DNA from: Spirochaetae bacterium HGW-Spirochaetae-1 | GTDB taxonomy: Bacteria; Spirochaetota; UBA4802; UBA5550 | Reading direction: 5' to 3' | Length of the DNA: 64,000 nt | Assembly (NCBI GenBank): GCA_002839375.1 | Contig: PGXY01000011.1 | Coordinates: 62,001 to 126,000 of the forward strand | Shown here: positions 46,295-54,407 of the stretch, in pieces | Layout of the letters: each line of letters begins with the position of its first letter | Numbering within the stretch: position 1 is the stretch's first letter | The notes under the pieces: generated by a model | Told to the model about the DNA's origin: nothing | Databases searched by the model: none | The model's input: the letters and a program-made list of their open reading frames with translations, nothing else | Translations under genes and position numbers: made by a program

Positions 46295-46921
46295 ATGAAA
46301 AAGTATGGTGTTGCTGTTTTAGTCTTGTCTATGATTACAGCTGTTTCTTTCAGTTGTAAACCAAAGGAGACGGCCAGGGATATGTCTATCAAGAACCTGA
46401 AGGAGGCCATAACAGGTGAAACCACGGCCAGCCAAAAGTATGCGGCCTACGCGAAAAAGGCAAAGGAGGAGGGATTTGCACCGATCGCCGTTATGTTCGA
46501 GGCCACTTCAAAAGCTGAAAGCATTCACGCAAAAAGGGACATGGAGGCGCTTTCAGGTCTTGGTGAGAAAATGGAACCCATTAACCCTCAGTTTGCGGTA
46601 AAGACGACCATGGAAAATATCAAGGATGCCATAAAGGGCGAATCCTATGAGATTGAAACAATGTATCCCGGTTTTATTAAAACTGCCGAAGAGGCGCAGT
46701 TGAATGAGGTTGTAACATCCTTCAACTATGCTTTTGATACAGAGAAAAAACACCTGGCAATTTACAAGGAAGCCCTGGCAGCACTGGAGAAAAAAGATCT
46801 GAAACAATTATCAGCAACATACAGTGTATGTCCGAAGTGCGGCAATACATATTCCAAGGATGTCCCCACGTCATGTGAGATATGCGGCGAGGCGCAAGGT
46901 ACATTCATAGTTATAAAATAA
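46295..46921 (+). CDS. Exported rubrerythrin (lipoprotein)
   Basis: A 208-residue rubrerythrin with a signal peptide ending in lipobox SFSC (cysteine 21), so it is predicted to be lipidated and periplasmic. The four-helix di-iron domain has E in GETTASQKY, the ESIH pair near residue 77, E in GESYEIE and DTEKKH near 150. A C-terminal rubredoxin-like domain has CPKCG and CEICG. Rubrerythrins reduce hydrogen peroxide in anaerobes and are normally cytoplasmic. The export signal and the nearby octaheme cytochrome suggest electron supply outside the inner membrane. It is not in an operon with its neighbours. Confidence 0.9.
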   Translation: MKKYGVAVLVLSMITAVSFSCKPKETARDMSIKNLKEAITGETTASQKYAAYAKKAKEEGFAPIAVMFEATSKAESIHAKRDMEALSGLGEKMEPINPQFAVKTTMENIKDAIKGESYEIETMYPGFIKTAEEAQLNEVVTSFNYAFDTEKKHLAIYKEALAALEKKDLKQLSATYSVCPKCGNTYSKDVPTSCEICGEAQGTFIVIK

Positions 46922-46929
46922 CAGCATAA

Positions 46930-46988
46930 ATTCAGACGGCATGGAATCGATGGCGGACCTGCATGGCGGGTTTTCAAGCCGTCTGAAT
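46930..46988. repeat. Inverted repeat downstream of rubrerythrin
   Basis: ATTCAGACGGC (46930-46940) and GCCGTCTGAAT (46978-46988) are perfect 11-base arms around a 37-base loop, just after the rubrerythrin stop. It could be a terminator stem or a small REP-like element. No T-run follows directly. Confidence 0.45.
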
Positions 46989-47111
46989 GAATTTCAATTC
47001 TTTTCCTGTATTCATCGGTTTCAAAGAACCTGCAGTAAGTCCCTGACCGTAATAAGTGTGGTACGGTCGTCGTTCATATCTTAATTTCTATCATTCTCGA
47101 GGAGGCGTGAT

Positions 47112-48488
47112 ATGATCAACAGGCCTGGGTTTTTTTTCCAATCGGTAATCATTGTTTTCATTTCGGCAGTTTTTTTGTGGTTTGCAGGGTGTTCCGTGAA
47201 GGGGTGTGGAACCACAGGATCTGTGATTGCACCGGCGGTGGATAATGCGGGCTATATTATCCTGGCCTGGAACGATCTCGGTATGCACTGTCTCAACGCC
47301 ACGTATGATAACGGGGTGATTCTGCCGCCCTATAATACACTGTGGGCCCAGGTAATAAAACGGGGCGTCAGGCCGGAGATAATAACGGGAGACGTTTCTC
47401 TGCGTTACCGGATTCTCAATAATACCCGTTCCTATGGAAAGAAAAACGCGAAAACCGGCGCCGATTATGGACAATTCTGGGATAACGCCAAAAAACTTTT
47501 TGGCGCTGTTCTTGAGCGGGATACGGGACTGAATCTTGAGGATCCGCAGACACATAACGGCCTGCAGGGGGAAATGGTTGCCATGACCGATCATTTCCAG
47601 GCCAATGGCATTCCTTTAACACCTGTTGACGATTCCGGCACATGGAATCCCTTTCAGGTTGCCGAAATATCTCTCTATGATGCTGACAATAAACTGCTTG
47701 CCATGACCAGGACCACAATTCCCACATCTGATGAAATAAATTGCGGTAAATGTCATAATGACGTAAAACCGGTCATGCTCGATGTATTACGGAAGCATGA
47801 TGAAAAAGTTAAAAAAGTGAACCTGGAAAAAGGCAAGCCAAAATTATGCGCCGAATGCCACGGCAGTCCGGCTCTGGGAATGAAGGGACGGGGTTCGGCG
47901 AATACATATCTTTCCGAAGCAATCCACGGTTTCCACGCCGACAAGGGAGCTCTTTGCTATGACTGCCATCCCGGTCCCGTCACCAGGTGCAATCGAAGCA
48001 TAAGTCATAGCGCCGATGATGGTAATTGTATTAAATGTCACGGTGATTTGAAGACAATGGCCGACGGCATTAAAAAGGGCAGAATTCCCTGGATGGAGGA
48101 ACCGGCCTGTTCCGATTGCCATAAGGGCGTTGCCCAGGTGGATACGAAAAGTGTGCTCTATCGGAATGCTGGAACAGGCCACGGAAATCTTTTCTGCCCG
48201 GCCTGCCACGGAAGTCCGCATGCCATGACTCCTTCGTCAAAGGAGACCGATAACTATCAGGCCCTCCAGTATCAGGGAAAGGCCATGAGCCTGGGAAGCT
48301 GTGGTGTCTGCCATGATGATTCACGGGGCAAAGGCAATATGGGGTTTATCAAAAAACACGGAGAATCGTCCGTGGCCTTCTCGGCCTGTAATGTGTGTCA
48401 TACGCAGGTTATATCCGGTGAAGTGGCAAAATGGCCCCATGAATTTAAATGGAACGCCAGGGCGAAGAAAGGAGTTAAAATAAAATAA
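47112..48488 (+). CDS. Octaheme c-type cytochrome lipoprotein
   Basis: A 458-residue exported protein with lipobox FAGC (cysteine 27) and eight CxxCH heme sites: CGKCH, CAECH, CYDCH, CIKCH, CSDCH, CPACH, CGVCH and CNVCH. The first 210 or so residues form a heme-free domain with WNDLGMHC, seen in other envelope multiheme cytochromes. GAGGAGG precedes the ATG. It is predicted to be membrane-tethered in the periplasm or at the cell surface and to move electrons. No quinol oxidase partner or terminal reductase is visible in the window. It is transcribed alone. Confidence 0.93.
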   Translation: MINRPGFFFQSVIIVFISAVFLWFAGCSVKGCGTTGSVIAPAVDNAGYIILAWNDLGMHCLNATYDNGVILPPYNTLWAQVIKRGVRPEIITGDVSLRYRILNNTRSYGKKNAKTGADYGQFWDNAKKLFGAVLERDTGLNLEDPQTHNGLQGEMVAMTDHFQANGIPLTPVDDSGTWNPFQVAEISLYDADNKLLAMTRTTIPTSDEINCGKCHNDVKPVMLDVLRKHDEKVKKVNLEKGKPKLCAECHGSPALGMKGRGSANTYLSEAIHGFHADKGALCYDCHPGPVTRCNRSISHSADDGNCIKCHGDLKTMADGIKKGRIPWMEEPACSDCHKGVAQVDTKSVLYRNAGTGHGNLFCPACHGSPHAMTPSSKETDNYQALQYQGKAMSLGSCGVCHDDSRGKGNMGFIKKHGESSVAFSACNVCHTQVISGEVAKWPHEFKWNARAKKGVKIK

Positions 48489-48503
48489 TGTAATATATCA
48501 TGT

Positions 48504-48566
48504 TGGGGCGGATTATTTTGCAGGGGCGGGTTTCAAACCCGCCCCTGCAACAGAATAACCCGCCCT
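48504..48566. repeat. Long palindromic element between cytochrome and nrdJ genes
   Basis: TTGCAGGGGCGGGTTT (48518-48533) and its exact complement (48535-48550) flank a single base. The flanking GGGCGGATTATT and AATAACCCGCCC extend the pairing imperfectly, giving a hairpin over 25 pairs long. It lies between convergent stops and could act as a two-way terminator. Its form matches REP- or MITE-like palindromes with GGGGCGGGTTT cores found between genes in other bacteria. Confidence 0.65.
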
Positions 48567-48600
48567 TACATGTATTTTCGCACCATGTATGGTATGGCTG

Positions 48601-50946
48601 TCAACCGCATCGCGAAAAACCGCAGGAACGGCATACGGAACAGCCCGATTCAAACTCCAGGGGGCCGTGGCAGTCGGGGCATACGCCCACCATAGTCGTA
48701 TCGCTTCCCTTGCCGTTTGTTTCGGCCAGGTTTTTTGATATTTCATGCAGATCAGACTCATGTCCTTCGGGGGCCGTGCCGGTTATTCCCGTATGGCTCT
48801 CCAGTGCCTTGGCAATGGCGTCGGCGCAGGAGTAGATTCTTCCTCCCTTGGCCCAGGCCTGGTTGGGGCAGCGTACTCCCTTGAGCTGCTTGACTATCTG
48901 GTCCTTTTCGATGCCGCTCCTGAGGCCCAGGGATATGAGCCGGCTTACTGCCTCGGTCTGGCTTGCGGCGCATCCTCCTCCCTTGCCCATTGTGGCGAAG
49001 ACCTCGAACATACCCTTCTCGTCTTCATTGATCGTGACGTAAAGGGAACCGCAACCCGTGGTCATCTTTCTCGTGGCACCCCAGGTTACTTCACTGCGCG
49101 GCCTGGGAACGATATGCCCGTCCCCGTAATGGGACTCCATGGGTGATTCACTTTTTGTCTTGCCGGTGCTCTTCGTGGAGAGTACCTGGGCGTCGCGGGA
49201 ACCGTCGCGGTATACCGTGACCCCTTTGCATCCCAGTTCATAGGCCATGGTGTAGACCTTTTCTATGTCGTGAACCGTTGCGCTGTTAGAGAAGTTCACG
49301 GTTTTTGAAACGGCATTGTCGACGAACTTCTGAAAAACCGCCTGGAGGCGAATATGCCATTCCGGCGATATGTCATGGGCTGTGACAAAGACTTTCTGTA
49401 TTTCTTCCGGTATGCCGTCGATGCCCGCCGCTGATCCGTGTTCAGCCACCATCTCCATGATCTCTGCGTCGTAGAATCCCATTTTTTTCGCGGTCTCCTC
49501 GAATATGGGGTTGGTTTCGATGAGAATGTCGTTGTCCATGACATTGCGCATGTATGCCAGCGCAAAGACCGGTTCTATGCCGCTCGAGGAATTGGCGATG
49601 ATGCTGATGGTCCCTGTTGGTGCGATGGTGGTGGTCGTGGCGTTTCTCAGAGGCTTTTCACCTTTTTCGGCGTAGGCGCTGTGTTCAAAGTTGGGGAAGG
49701 CGCCCCGCTCCACGGCAAGGGCGCGGGACTCTTCCGTGGAATCGGCCTGGATTGCCGACATGATTTTTTCAGCCAGGTCAATGGCCTCCTGGGAGTCGTA
49801 GGGGATGCCCATCCTGAGAAGGACGTCGGCAAAACCCATGATACCCAGGCCTATTTTCCTGTTATCCTTGGTCTGCCTGTCGATTTCGGGAAGGGGATAC
49901 CTGTTCATATCGATGACATTATCCAGGAAGTGAACGGACGTGACGGTAATATCCCTGAGCAAGTCAAAGTCGATTTCAAAGTGTTCATTTTTTTCCACCA
50001 GGACGCTGTTCAGGTTGATGGATCCCAGGTTGCATGATTCGTAGGGAAGAAGGGGCTGTTCACCGCAGGGATTGGTGGACTCGATGAGCCCGATTTTTTT
50101 AAGCGGGTTGTGCTCGTTGATGCGGTCGATGAAGACAATCCCCGGTTCGCCGTTGCTCCAGGCTTTTTCCACGATGAGTTGGAAGATTTCGCGGGCGTCG
50201 ATCGTTTCCACGACGGCGCCGCTGCGCGGGTTTTTCAGATCGAAGGAGGTTCCATCCTTAACGGCATTCATGAATTCATCCGTGAGGGCAACGGATAGGT
50301 TGAAATTGGTCAGCGCCGTTCCGTCCTCCTTGGCGCGGATGAACTCAATGATATTGGGATGATCAATGTTGAGGATAGCCATATTGGCACCGCGCCGCGT
50401 CCCGCCCTGTTTTATGGTCTCGGTTGCCGCGTTGAAAATATTCATGAAGGATACGGGGCCGCTGGAAACTCCTGCCGTTGATTTGACCATATCGTCGCGC
50501 GGCCGGAGCTTTGAAAAGGAAAATCCCGTGCCGCCGCCGCTTTTATGAATGAGGGCCATGTTCTTCACGGAGTCGAATATTTTATCCATGGAGTCTTCCA
50601 CGGGAAGCACGAAGCAGGCCGAGAGCTGCCCCAGGGGCCGTCCGGCGTTCATGAGAGTGGGGCTGTTGGGTATGAACTGCAGCTCCGCCATGAGATTATA
50701 AAAACGGTCGGCAGTTTTATTAATATCTTCCGTTGTCCTGCCGTAAAAAGAATCGGCTGAAGCCACGTATTTAGCCACGCGTTGAAATAATTCCCCGGGT
50801 GTTTCTATTATTTCGCCCTTGTCGTTTTTGGCCAGGTATCGTCGTTCCAGTACGACCCGGGCATTGGGGGATAAGGAGGGCTGTTTCTCCGAGGAAATGG
50901 TGATATCATGCCAGTTCATGTCTTTTGATTTATTCACTGCCTGCAC
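48601..50946 (-). CDS. nrdJ: Adenosylcobalamin-dependent (class II) ribonucleotide reductase
   Basis: A 781-residue class II ribonucleoside-diphosphate reductase. It has the redox cysteine in QLSACFVLP, the catalytic NPCGEQPLLPYESCNLGSIN with the radical cysteine and glutamate, APTGTISIIANSSSGIEPVFA, and a TSCPD-type domain near 650 (MTTGCGSLYVTINEDE). The C-terminal zinc-ribbon-like tail has CPDCH and CSVCRSCG. It makes deoxynucleotides using adenosylcobalamin, independent of oxygen. The start is one of two GTGs (50946 or 50937) or the ATG at 50919; an AGGAG lies close to the first. No cobalamin riboswitch motif is seen upstream. Length is typical. Confidence 0.94.
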   Translation of the reverse strand: MQAVNKSKDMNWHDITISSEKQPSLSPNARVVLERRYLAKNDKGEIIETPGELFQRVAKYVASADSFYGRTTEDINKTADRFYNLMAELQFIPNSPTLMNAGRPLGQLSACFVLPVEDSMDKIFDSVKNMALIHKSGGGTGFSFSKLRPRDDMVKSTAGVSSGPVSFMNIFNAATETIKQGGTRRGANMAILNIDHPNIIEFIRAKEDGTALTNFNLSVALTDEFMNAVKDGTSFDLKNPRSGAVVETIDAREIFQLIVEKAWSNGEPGIVFIDRINEHNPLKKIGLIESTNPCGEQPLLPYESCNLGSINLNSVLVEKNEHFEIDFDLLRDITVTSVHFLDNVIDMNRYPLPEIDRQTKDNRKIGLGIMGFADVLLRMGIPYDSQEAIDLAEKIMSAIQADSTEESRALAVERGAFPNFEHSAYAEKGEKPLRNATTTTIAPTGTISIIANSSSGIEPVFALAYMRNVMDNDILIETNPIFEETAKKMGFYDAEIMEMVAEHGSAAGIDGIPEEIQKVFVTAHDISPEWHIRLQAVFQKFVDNAVSKTVNFSNSATVHDIEKVYTMAYELGCKGVTVYRDGSRDAQVLSTKSTGKTKSESPMESHYGDGHIVPRPRSEVTWGATRKMTTGCGSLYVTINEDEKGMFEVFATMGKGGGCAASQTEAVSRLISLGLRSGIEKDQIVKQLKGVRCPNQAWAKGGRIYSCADAIAKALESHTGITGTAPEGHESDLHEISKNLAETNGKGSDTTMVGVCPDCHGPLEFESGCSVCRSCGFSRCG

Positions 50947-51197
50947 TGCTCCTGTGTATTTTAAATATATCGATAGTACGCATGTGCCCGTTTCAGGGCG
51001 GTTGGTTGTATTATGTCTTGTTTGAAAAGCTATTTGTTAAAAAAAAAATTTGCCGGTTCTCTGATGAACCGGGGAAAATATTAAATGATTGTTCGGAAAT
51101 GGCAACAATTATTCGATATGCTTGTGTAAATAATAACCGGACTGCCTGATACGGGATCAGATCGAATAGTACCGGATCACTCCTGAAGTGTAGAATA

Positions 51198-52280
51198 TCA
51201 GCCCTTTACGACCATGTCGTAAAATTGCGCAAAGAGATATTGTGAATCATGCGGTCCGGGACTCGCTTCGGGGTGATGCTGTACCGACAGTATGGGCAGT
51301 TTGGTGTGACGGAGCCCCTCCACGGTGTTGTCGTTCAGGTTTATGTGGGTAATTTCCACATCGGGATTGTCTTTCATGGAATCCATATCAACGGCGAAAC
51401 CGTGATTCTGGGATGAAATCTCTATTTTATCGGTGAGGAAATTTTTAACCGGCTGATTTCCTCCGCGGTGGCCGAACTTCAGCTTGTAGGTTTTTCCTCC
51501 CAGGCCCAGGGCAAGGATCTGGTGCCCGAGACAGATGCCCAGTGTGGGGATCTTTTCTTTTACTATATCATGCACCAGGTCTTTGGCGTAATCGATGGCA
51601 TCGGGGTCGCCTGGACCGTTGCTGAGAAAAACAGCATTGATTCCATCCTTTATGGCCTCTTTAAGCTGCGTTTTGGCAGGATAGACCCTTACAGAGAATC
51701 CGGCTTCCCCTAAGAGATGCAGGATATTCCTTTTTACGCCGAAATCAAAGACGGCCACACGGGGCGCCTTTTCCTTTTCGGTATAATCGTAAGCAACGGC
51801 GCAGGATACGTCCGATGCCAGGTCCAGTCCTTCCATGAGGGGGTGGGCCAGCAGTTTTTCCATGGCCCCCTTCCTTTCGAAGAATATGCCGGAACGCATG
51901 GCGCCCTTGTCGCGGATGTGCCTGGTGAGCTTACGGGTATCGATCCCTTCTATGGCGGGGATTTTATTTTTCTTGAGGTAATCTCCCAGGGATGACGTGG
52001 CCCTGAAATTCGAATAGGTCTTGCTGTATTCCTTGACGATGAAACCGGCAACCTGCACCTTCTCCGATTCCACATCCTCTTCGTTCACACCGTAATTGCC
52101 GATCATGGGGTAGGTCATGGCGACGATCTGACCAATATAGGAAGGGTCTGTGAGTATTTCCTGATAGCCGCTCATGGAAGTGTTGAAAACCGCTTCTCCC
52201 ATGGTATCAGCCTCGTATCCGAAACTCTTTCCTTCGAATTCCGTACCATCTTCAAGGAGGAGAAAGCATTGTTTTGACAT
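51198..52280 (-). CDS. carA: Carbamoyl-phosphate synthase small subunit
   Basis: A 360-residue protein with the CarA N-terminal domain (LLLEDGTEFEGKSFG, NTSMSGYQEILTDPSY, EDVESEKVQVAGFIV) and a class I glutamine amidotransferase domain with the catalytic cysteine in GICLGHQ and the HPEASPGPHD histidine-glutamate pair. It hydrolyses glutamine to supply ammonia for carbamoyl phosphate in pyrimidine and arginine synthesis. The large subunit carB is not adjacent and must lie elsewhere. The promoter and a leader dyad are upstream. Confidence 0.95.
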   Translation of the reverse strand: MSKQCFLLLEDGTEFEGKSFGYEADTMGEAVFNTSMSGYQEILTDPSYIGQIVAMTYPMIGNYGVNEEDVESEKVQVAGFIVKEYSKTYSNFRATSSLGDYLKKNKIPAIEGIDTRKLTRHIRDKGAMRSGIFFERKGAMEKLLAHPLMEGLDLASDVSCAVAYDYTEKEKAPRVAVFDFGVKRNILHLLGEAGFSVRVYPAKTQLKEAIKDGINAVFLSNGPGDPDAIDYAKDLVHDIVKEKIPTLGICLGHQILALGLGGKTYKLKFGHRGGNQPVKNFLTDKIEISSQNHGFAVDMDSMKDNPDVEITHINLNDNTVEGLRHTKLPILSVQHHPEASPGPHDSQYLFAQFYDMVVKG

Positions 52281-52315
52281 ATAAAACCCCGATTTACTGA
52301 AATTACCCGCCGCAG

Positions 52316-52331
52316 GACCGTTAACACGGTC
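52316..52331. promoter_or_regulatory. Dyad in the carA leader
   Basis: GACCGT-TAAC-ACGGTC is a perfect 6-base dyad between the carA -10 and the start codon. It could be a small hairpin or an operator. No T-run follows, so attenuation is not indicated. Confidence 0.35.
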
Positions 52332-52342
52332 ATGATACTTGG

Positions 52343-52372
52343 ATTACAATTTCTCATCACACCTGTTGTCAA
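52343..52372 (-). promoter_or_regulatory. Promoter for carA
   Basis: On the minus strand, TTGACA (52367-52372), an 18-base spacer and TGTAAT (52343-52348). The leader to the ATG at 52280 is about 55 bases. Confidence 0.55.
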
Positions 52373-52601
52373 TATTAATAATGACGGCAGGTTTATTTTT
52401 CTTAAGGTACTGCGGTGAAAGACAGCTGTCAATGGTTGTCGGGAAAAATGGGAAAGATTGTAATAAAATTTGAAAAATCACCGTCTGTTGGGTATGTTAT
52501 GAGCATCCTCTTTGTCAAATTACAATAATGTAAATTCATTTTGTACTATGAAAATTAAAGTAAAAAAAACTTGACAGAAATACCGCTATACTATCAGGAT
52601 T

Positions 52602-52958
52602 ATGTCACATATTTTAAGTATAAAAAACATTAATCGTATGGATGGGCTCACCATGAATGTTGTGAATGGCTCGCTTCATAAAAATGATGCCATTGTGTAT
52701 CATTTCCCCGAATATATCGATTTTGAAACGGCATCCAACTATTTCGATAAGATTATCCGTGTGAATTTTGAAAAGAAGCTTGTTTTTGACCTCACTACAA
52801 CCAGGGAAGTCCATTCCTCCTTTATCGGTTTTCTCCTCGATATAAAGCAGAAGTATGAATCCAATGGCGGACATTTTTTACTGAAACTGTCACCGTCCCT
52901 GGAGCATCTTTTTAATCAGATCAAACTCCTGGAACATTTCAATCGGAACGTCCATTAA
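52602..52958 (+). CDS. STAS-domain protein, anti-sigma-factor-antagonist-like
   Basis: A protein of up to 118 residues with a STAS fold: a first strand (DAIVYHFPEYIDF), LVFDLTTTREVHSSFIGFLL with the phosphorylatable serine region, and GGHFLLKLSPSLEHLFNQIKL. Such proteins bind anti-sigma kinases in partner switching and are controlled by SpoIIE-type phosphatases, one of which is at 37773-39434. The start is uncertain: the ATG at 52602 has AGGA only a few bases upstream, and ATGs at 52638 or 52653 are possible. It is transcribed alone. Confidence 0.7.
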   Translation: MSHILSIKNINRMDGLTMNVVNGSLHKNDAIVYHFPEYIDFETASNYFDKIIRVNFEKKLVFDLTTTREVHSSFIGFLLDIKQKYESNGGHFLLKLSPSLEHLFNQIKLLEHFNRNVH

Positions 52959-52992
52959 ATTCCATTAGTCTGCCGCCGTTCCCGGCGATATC

Positions 52993-53724
52993 CTATTCTG
53001 TCATTTTATCCATAACCGGTTCCCGGAGTCGCTTGTTCCTGGTTCGAAGCTTCATGTTCAGGACCTCTACGAACAGAGAGAAGAATACGGCGAAATATAT
53101 ATATCCTTTCGGTATCTCGTAATGAAAGCCCTCGAGTACGAGCATAAATCCAATCAACAGGAGAAAAGAAAGAGCCAGTATCTCCAGTGTCGGATTCTTG
53201 TGTATGAAATCGGAAACCTTTCCTGAAAAAATCATCATGATGATAATTGAGAGAACAACAGCTGTTATCATGACCGGGAGCCTGTCCGTAAGTCCTATGG
53301 CTGTCAGAATCGAGTCGAAGGAAAATACTATATCGAGGAGACCTATCTGGATGATAGTGCTCAGGAAATTCACCTTTACCTGTACGTAATCTTCCTTATT
53401 ATTGGCAATATTCATTTTATGATGAATTTCACTGGTACTCTTGGCGAGAAGAAAAATCCCCCCCGCGGCGAGTATAATTTCCCGTATGCTGAAGTCCGAG
53501 GAGAAAACGGAGAAGAGTGGTTCGGTCAGATGCTTCACCATCCAGGTCAGTGAGATGAGTAGTATTATCCTGAAACCCAGGGCGAGGGTCAGGCCTAAAA
53601 CCCGCCCCTTTTTTTTCTGTGAATCGGGAAGTTTTCCCGTCAGTATCGATATAAAAATGATATTGTCAATGCCCAGGACGATCTCAAGAAAGGTGAGAGT
53701 AATAAGCGCAATAATCCATTCCAT
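52993..53724 (-). CDS. TerC-family integral membrane protein
   Basis: A 243-residue membrane protein with about seven hydrophobic segments and the family's acidic intramembrane motifs: LEIVLGIDNIIFISIL in the first helix and LLDIVFSFDSILTAIG in the middle. The ATG at 53724 is preferred to the GTG at 53730 for spacing from GGAGAAG. Members are linked to metal ion, especially manganese, efflux or to metallation of exported proteins. It stands alone, downstream of the TetR gene on the same strand with a 77-base gap. Confidence 0.9.
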   Translation of the reverse strand: MEWIIALITLTFLEIVLGIDNIIFISILTGKLPDSQKKKGRVLGLTLALGFRIILLISLTWMVKHLTEPLFSVFSSDFSIREIILAAGGIFLLAKSTSEIHHKMNIANNKEDYVQVKVNFLSTIIQIGLLDIVFSFDSILTAIGLTDRLPVMITAVVLSIIIMMIFSGKVSDFIHKNPTLEILALSFLLLIGFMLVLEGFHYEIPKGYIYFAVFFSLFVEVLNMKLRTRNKRLREPVMDKMTE

Positions 53725-53807
53725 AATCACTTCTCCGTCATGGTTGTAATTGTGATGCTCAGATTATTTCTGCATCCGATTACGTCAATAAATTTCACTT
53801 TGAATAA

Positions 53808-54404
53808 TTAACGGTGTTTCAGAATGCCGCTGCCGATGATGTCGGCCATGAAGGTCCTGAATTCCCGGTCCGATACATTGATGGCGTCGAAGATGCCCAT
53901 CTTTTTGTACTGCAGCATGCCTTCCGTCACCGAGGCCAGGAGAAGCGAGAGCTTTACCGGGTCCACGTCGCGATAGATTTCCTGATCAATGCCCTGGGTA
54001 ATGGTTTCGGCCATGATGGACATGAGGAGCCTCATCTGCGCGACGATCTCGTCGTTTTCCGTATCGTCACCGGAGTCATAGGCCGATTTATACTCCATGA
54101 GCAGGTTGTAATGTTCCTTGTTTTCATTGAAAAACGAAATGAAGGCGTCATAGGTCGATATGAGCTTGTTCTGGGGCATCTCCTGGTGGGCCGTGACGTC
54201 CTTGAATTTCCGTATCAGTATTTCCGTGGCCTCGATGCAGATGGTCTTATAGATGTCTTTCTTGTTTTTAAAATGAAAATAGACGGCCCCCGTGGTCAGT
54301 TTCGCCTCGGCCGCGATGGTGCGCATGGAAATCCCGCTGTATCCGTATTTAAGGAAGAGTTTCCGTGCTGTTTTTAAGATGGCTTCCCGGTTATTGGGCC
54401 GCAT
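53808..54404 (-). CDS. TetR-family transcriptional regulator
   Basis: A 198-residue regulator with the N-terminal helix-turn-helix typical of TetR: REAILKTARKLFLKYGY, then SMRTIAAEAKLTTGAVYFHFKNKKDIY (residues 26-52). The rest is a helical ligand-binding domain. It begins three bases after the hisD stop and so is co-transcribed with hisD. TetR proteins bind short palindromes; the CCGTCCGGACGG sites in this window are candidates but the link is not shown by proximity. Confidence 0.92.
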   Translation of the reverse strand: MRPNNREAILKTARKLFLKYGYSGISMRTIAAEAKLTTGAVYFHFKNKKDIYKTICIEATEILIRKFKDVTAHQEMPQNKLISTYDAFISFFNENKEHYNLLMEYKSAYDSGDDTENDEIVAQMRLLMSIMAETITQGIDQEIYRDVDPVKLSLLLASVTEGMLQYKKMGIFDAINVSDREFRTFMADIIGSGILKHR

Positions 54405-54407
54405 ATA

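Larger units (their letters stand above)
52281..52601. other. Intergenic region between carA and the STAS gene
   Basis: These 321 bases contain the carA promoter and a leader hairpin. The part from 52400 to 52600 is AT-rich with no clear gene. A TTGACA at 52571 is followed by TATACT after only 10 bases, so a promoter there is doubtful. Confidence 0.5.

Noticed and set aside
50947-51197. Possible NrdR box or cobalamin riboswitch upstream of nrdJ
   Set aside because: Neither the NrdR consensus nor a B12-box-like motif could be found in the 250-base gap.
52571-52592. TTGACA with TATACT as a promoter for the STAS gene
   Set aside because: The spacer is only 10 bases, too short for sigma-70 recognition.
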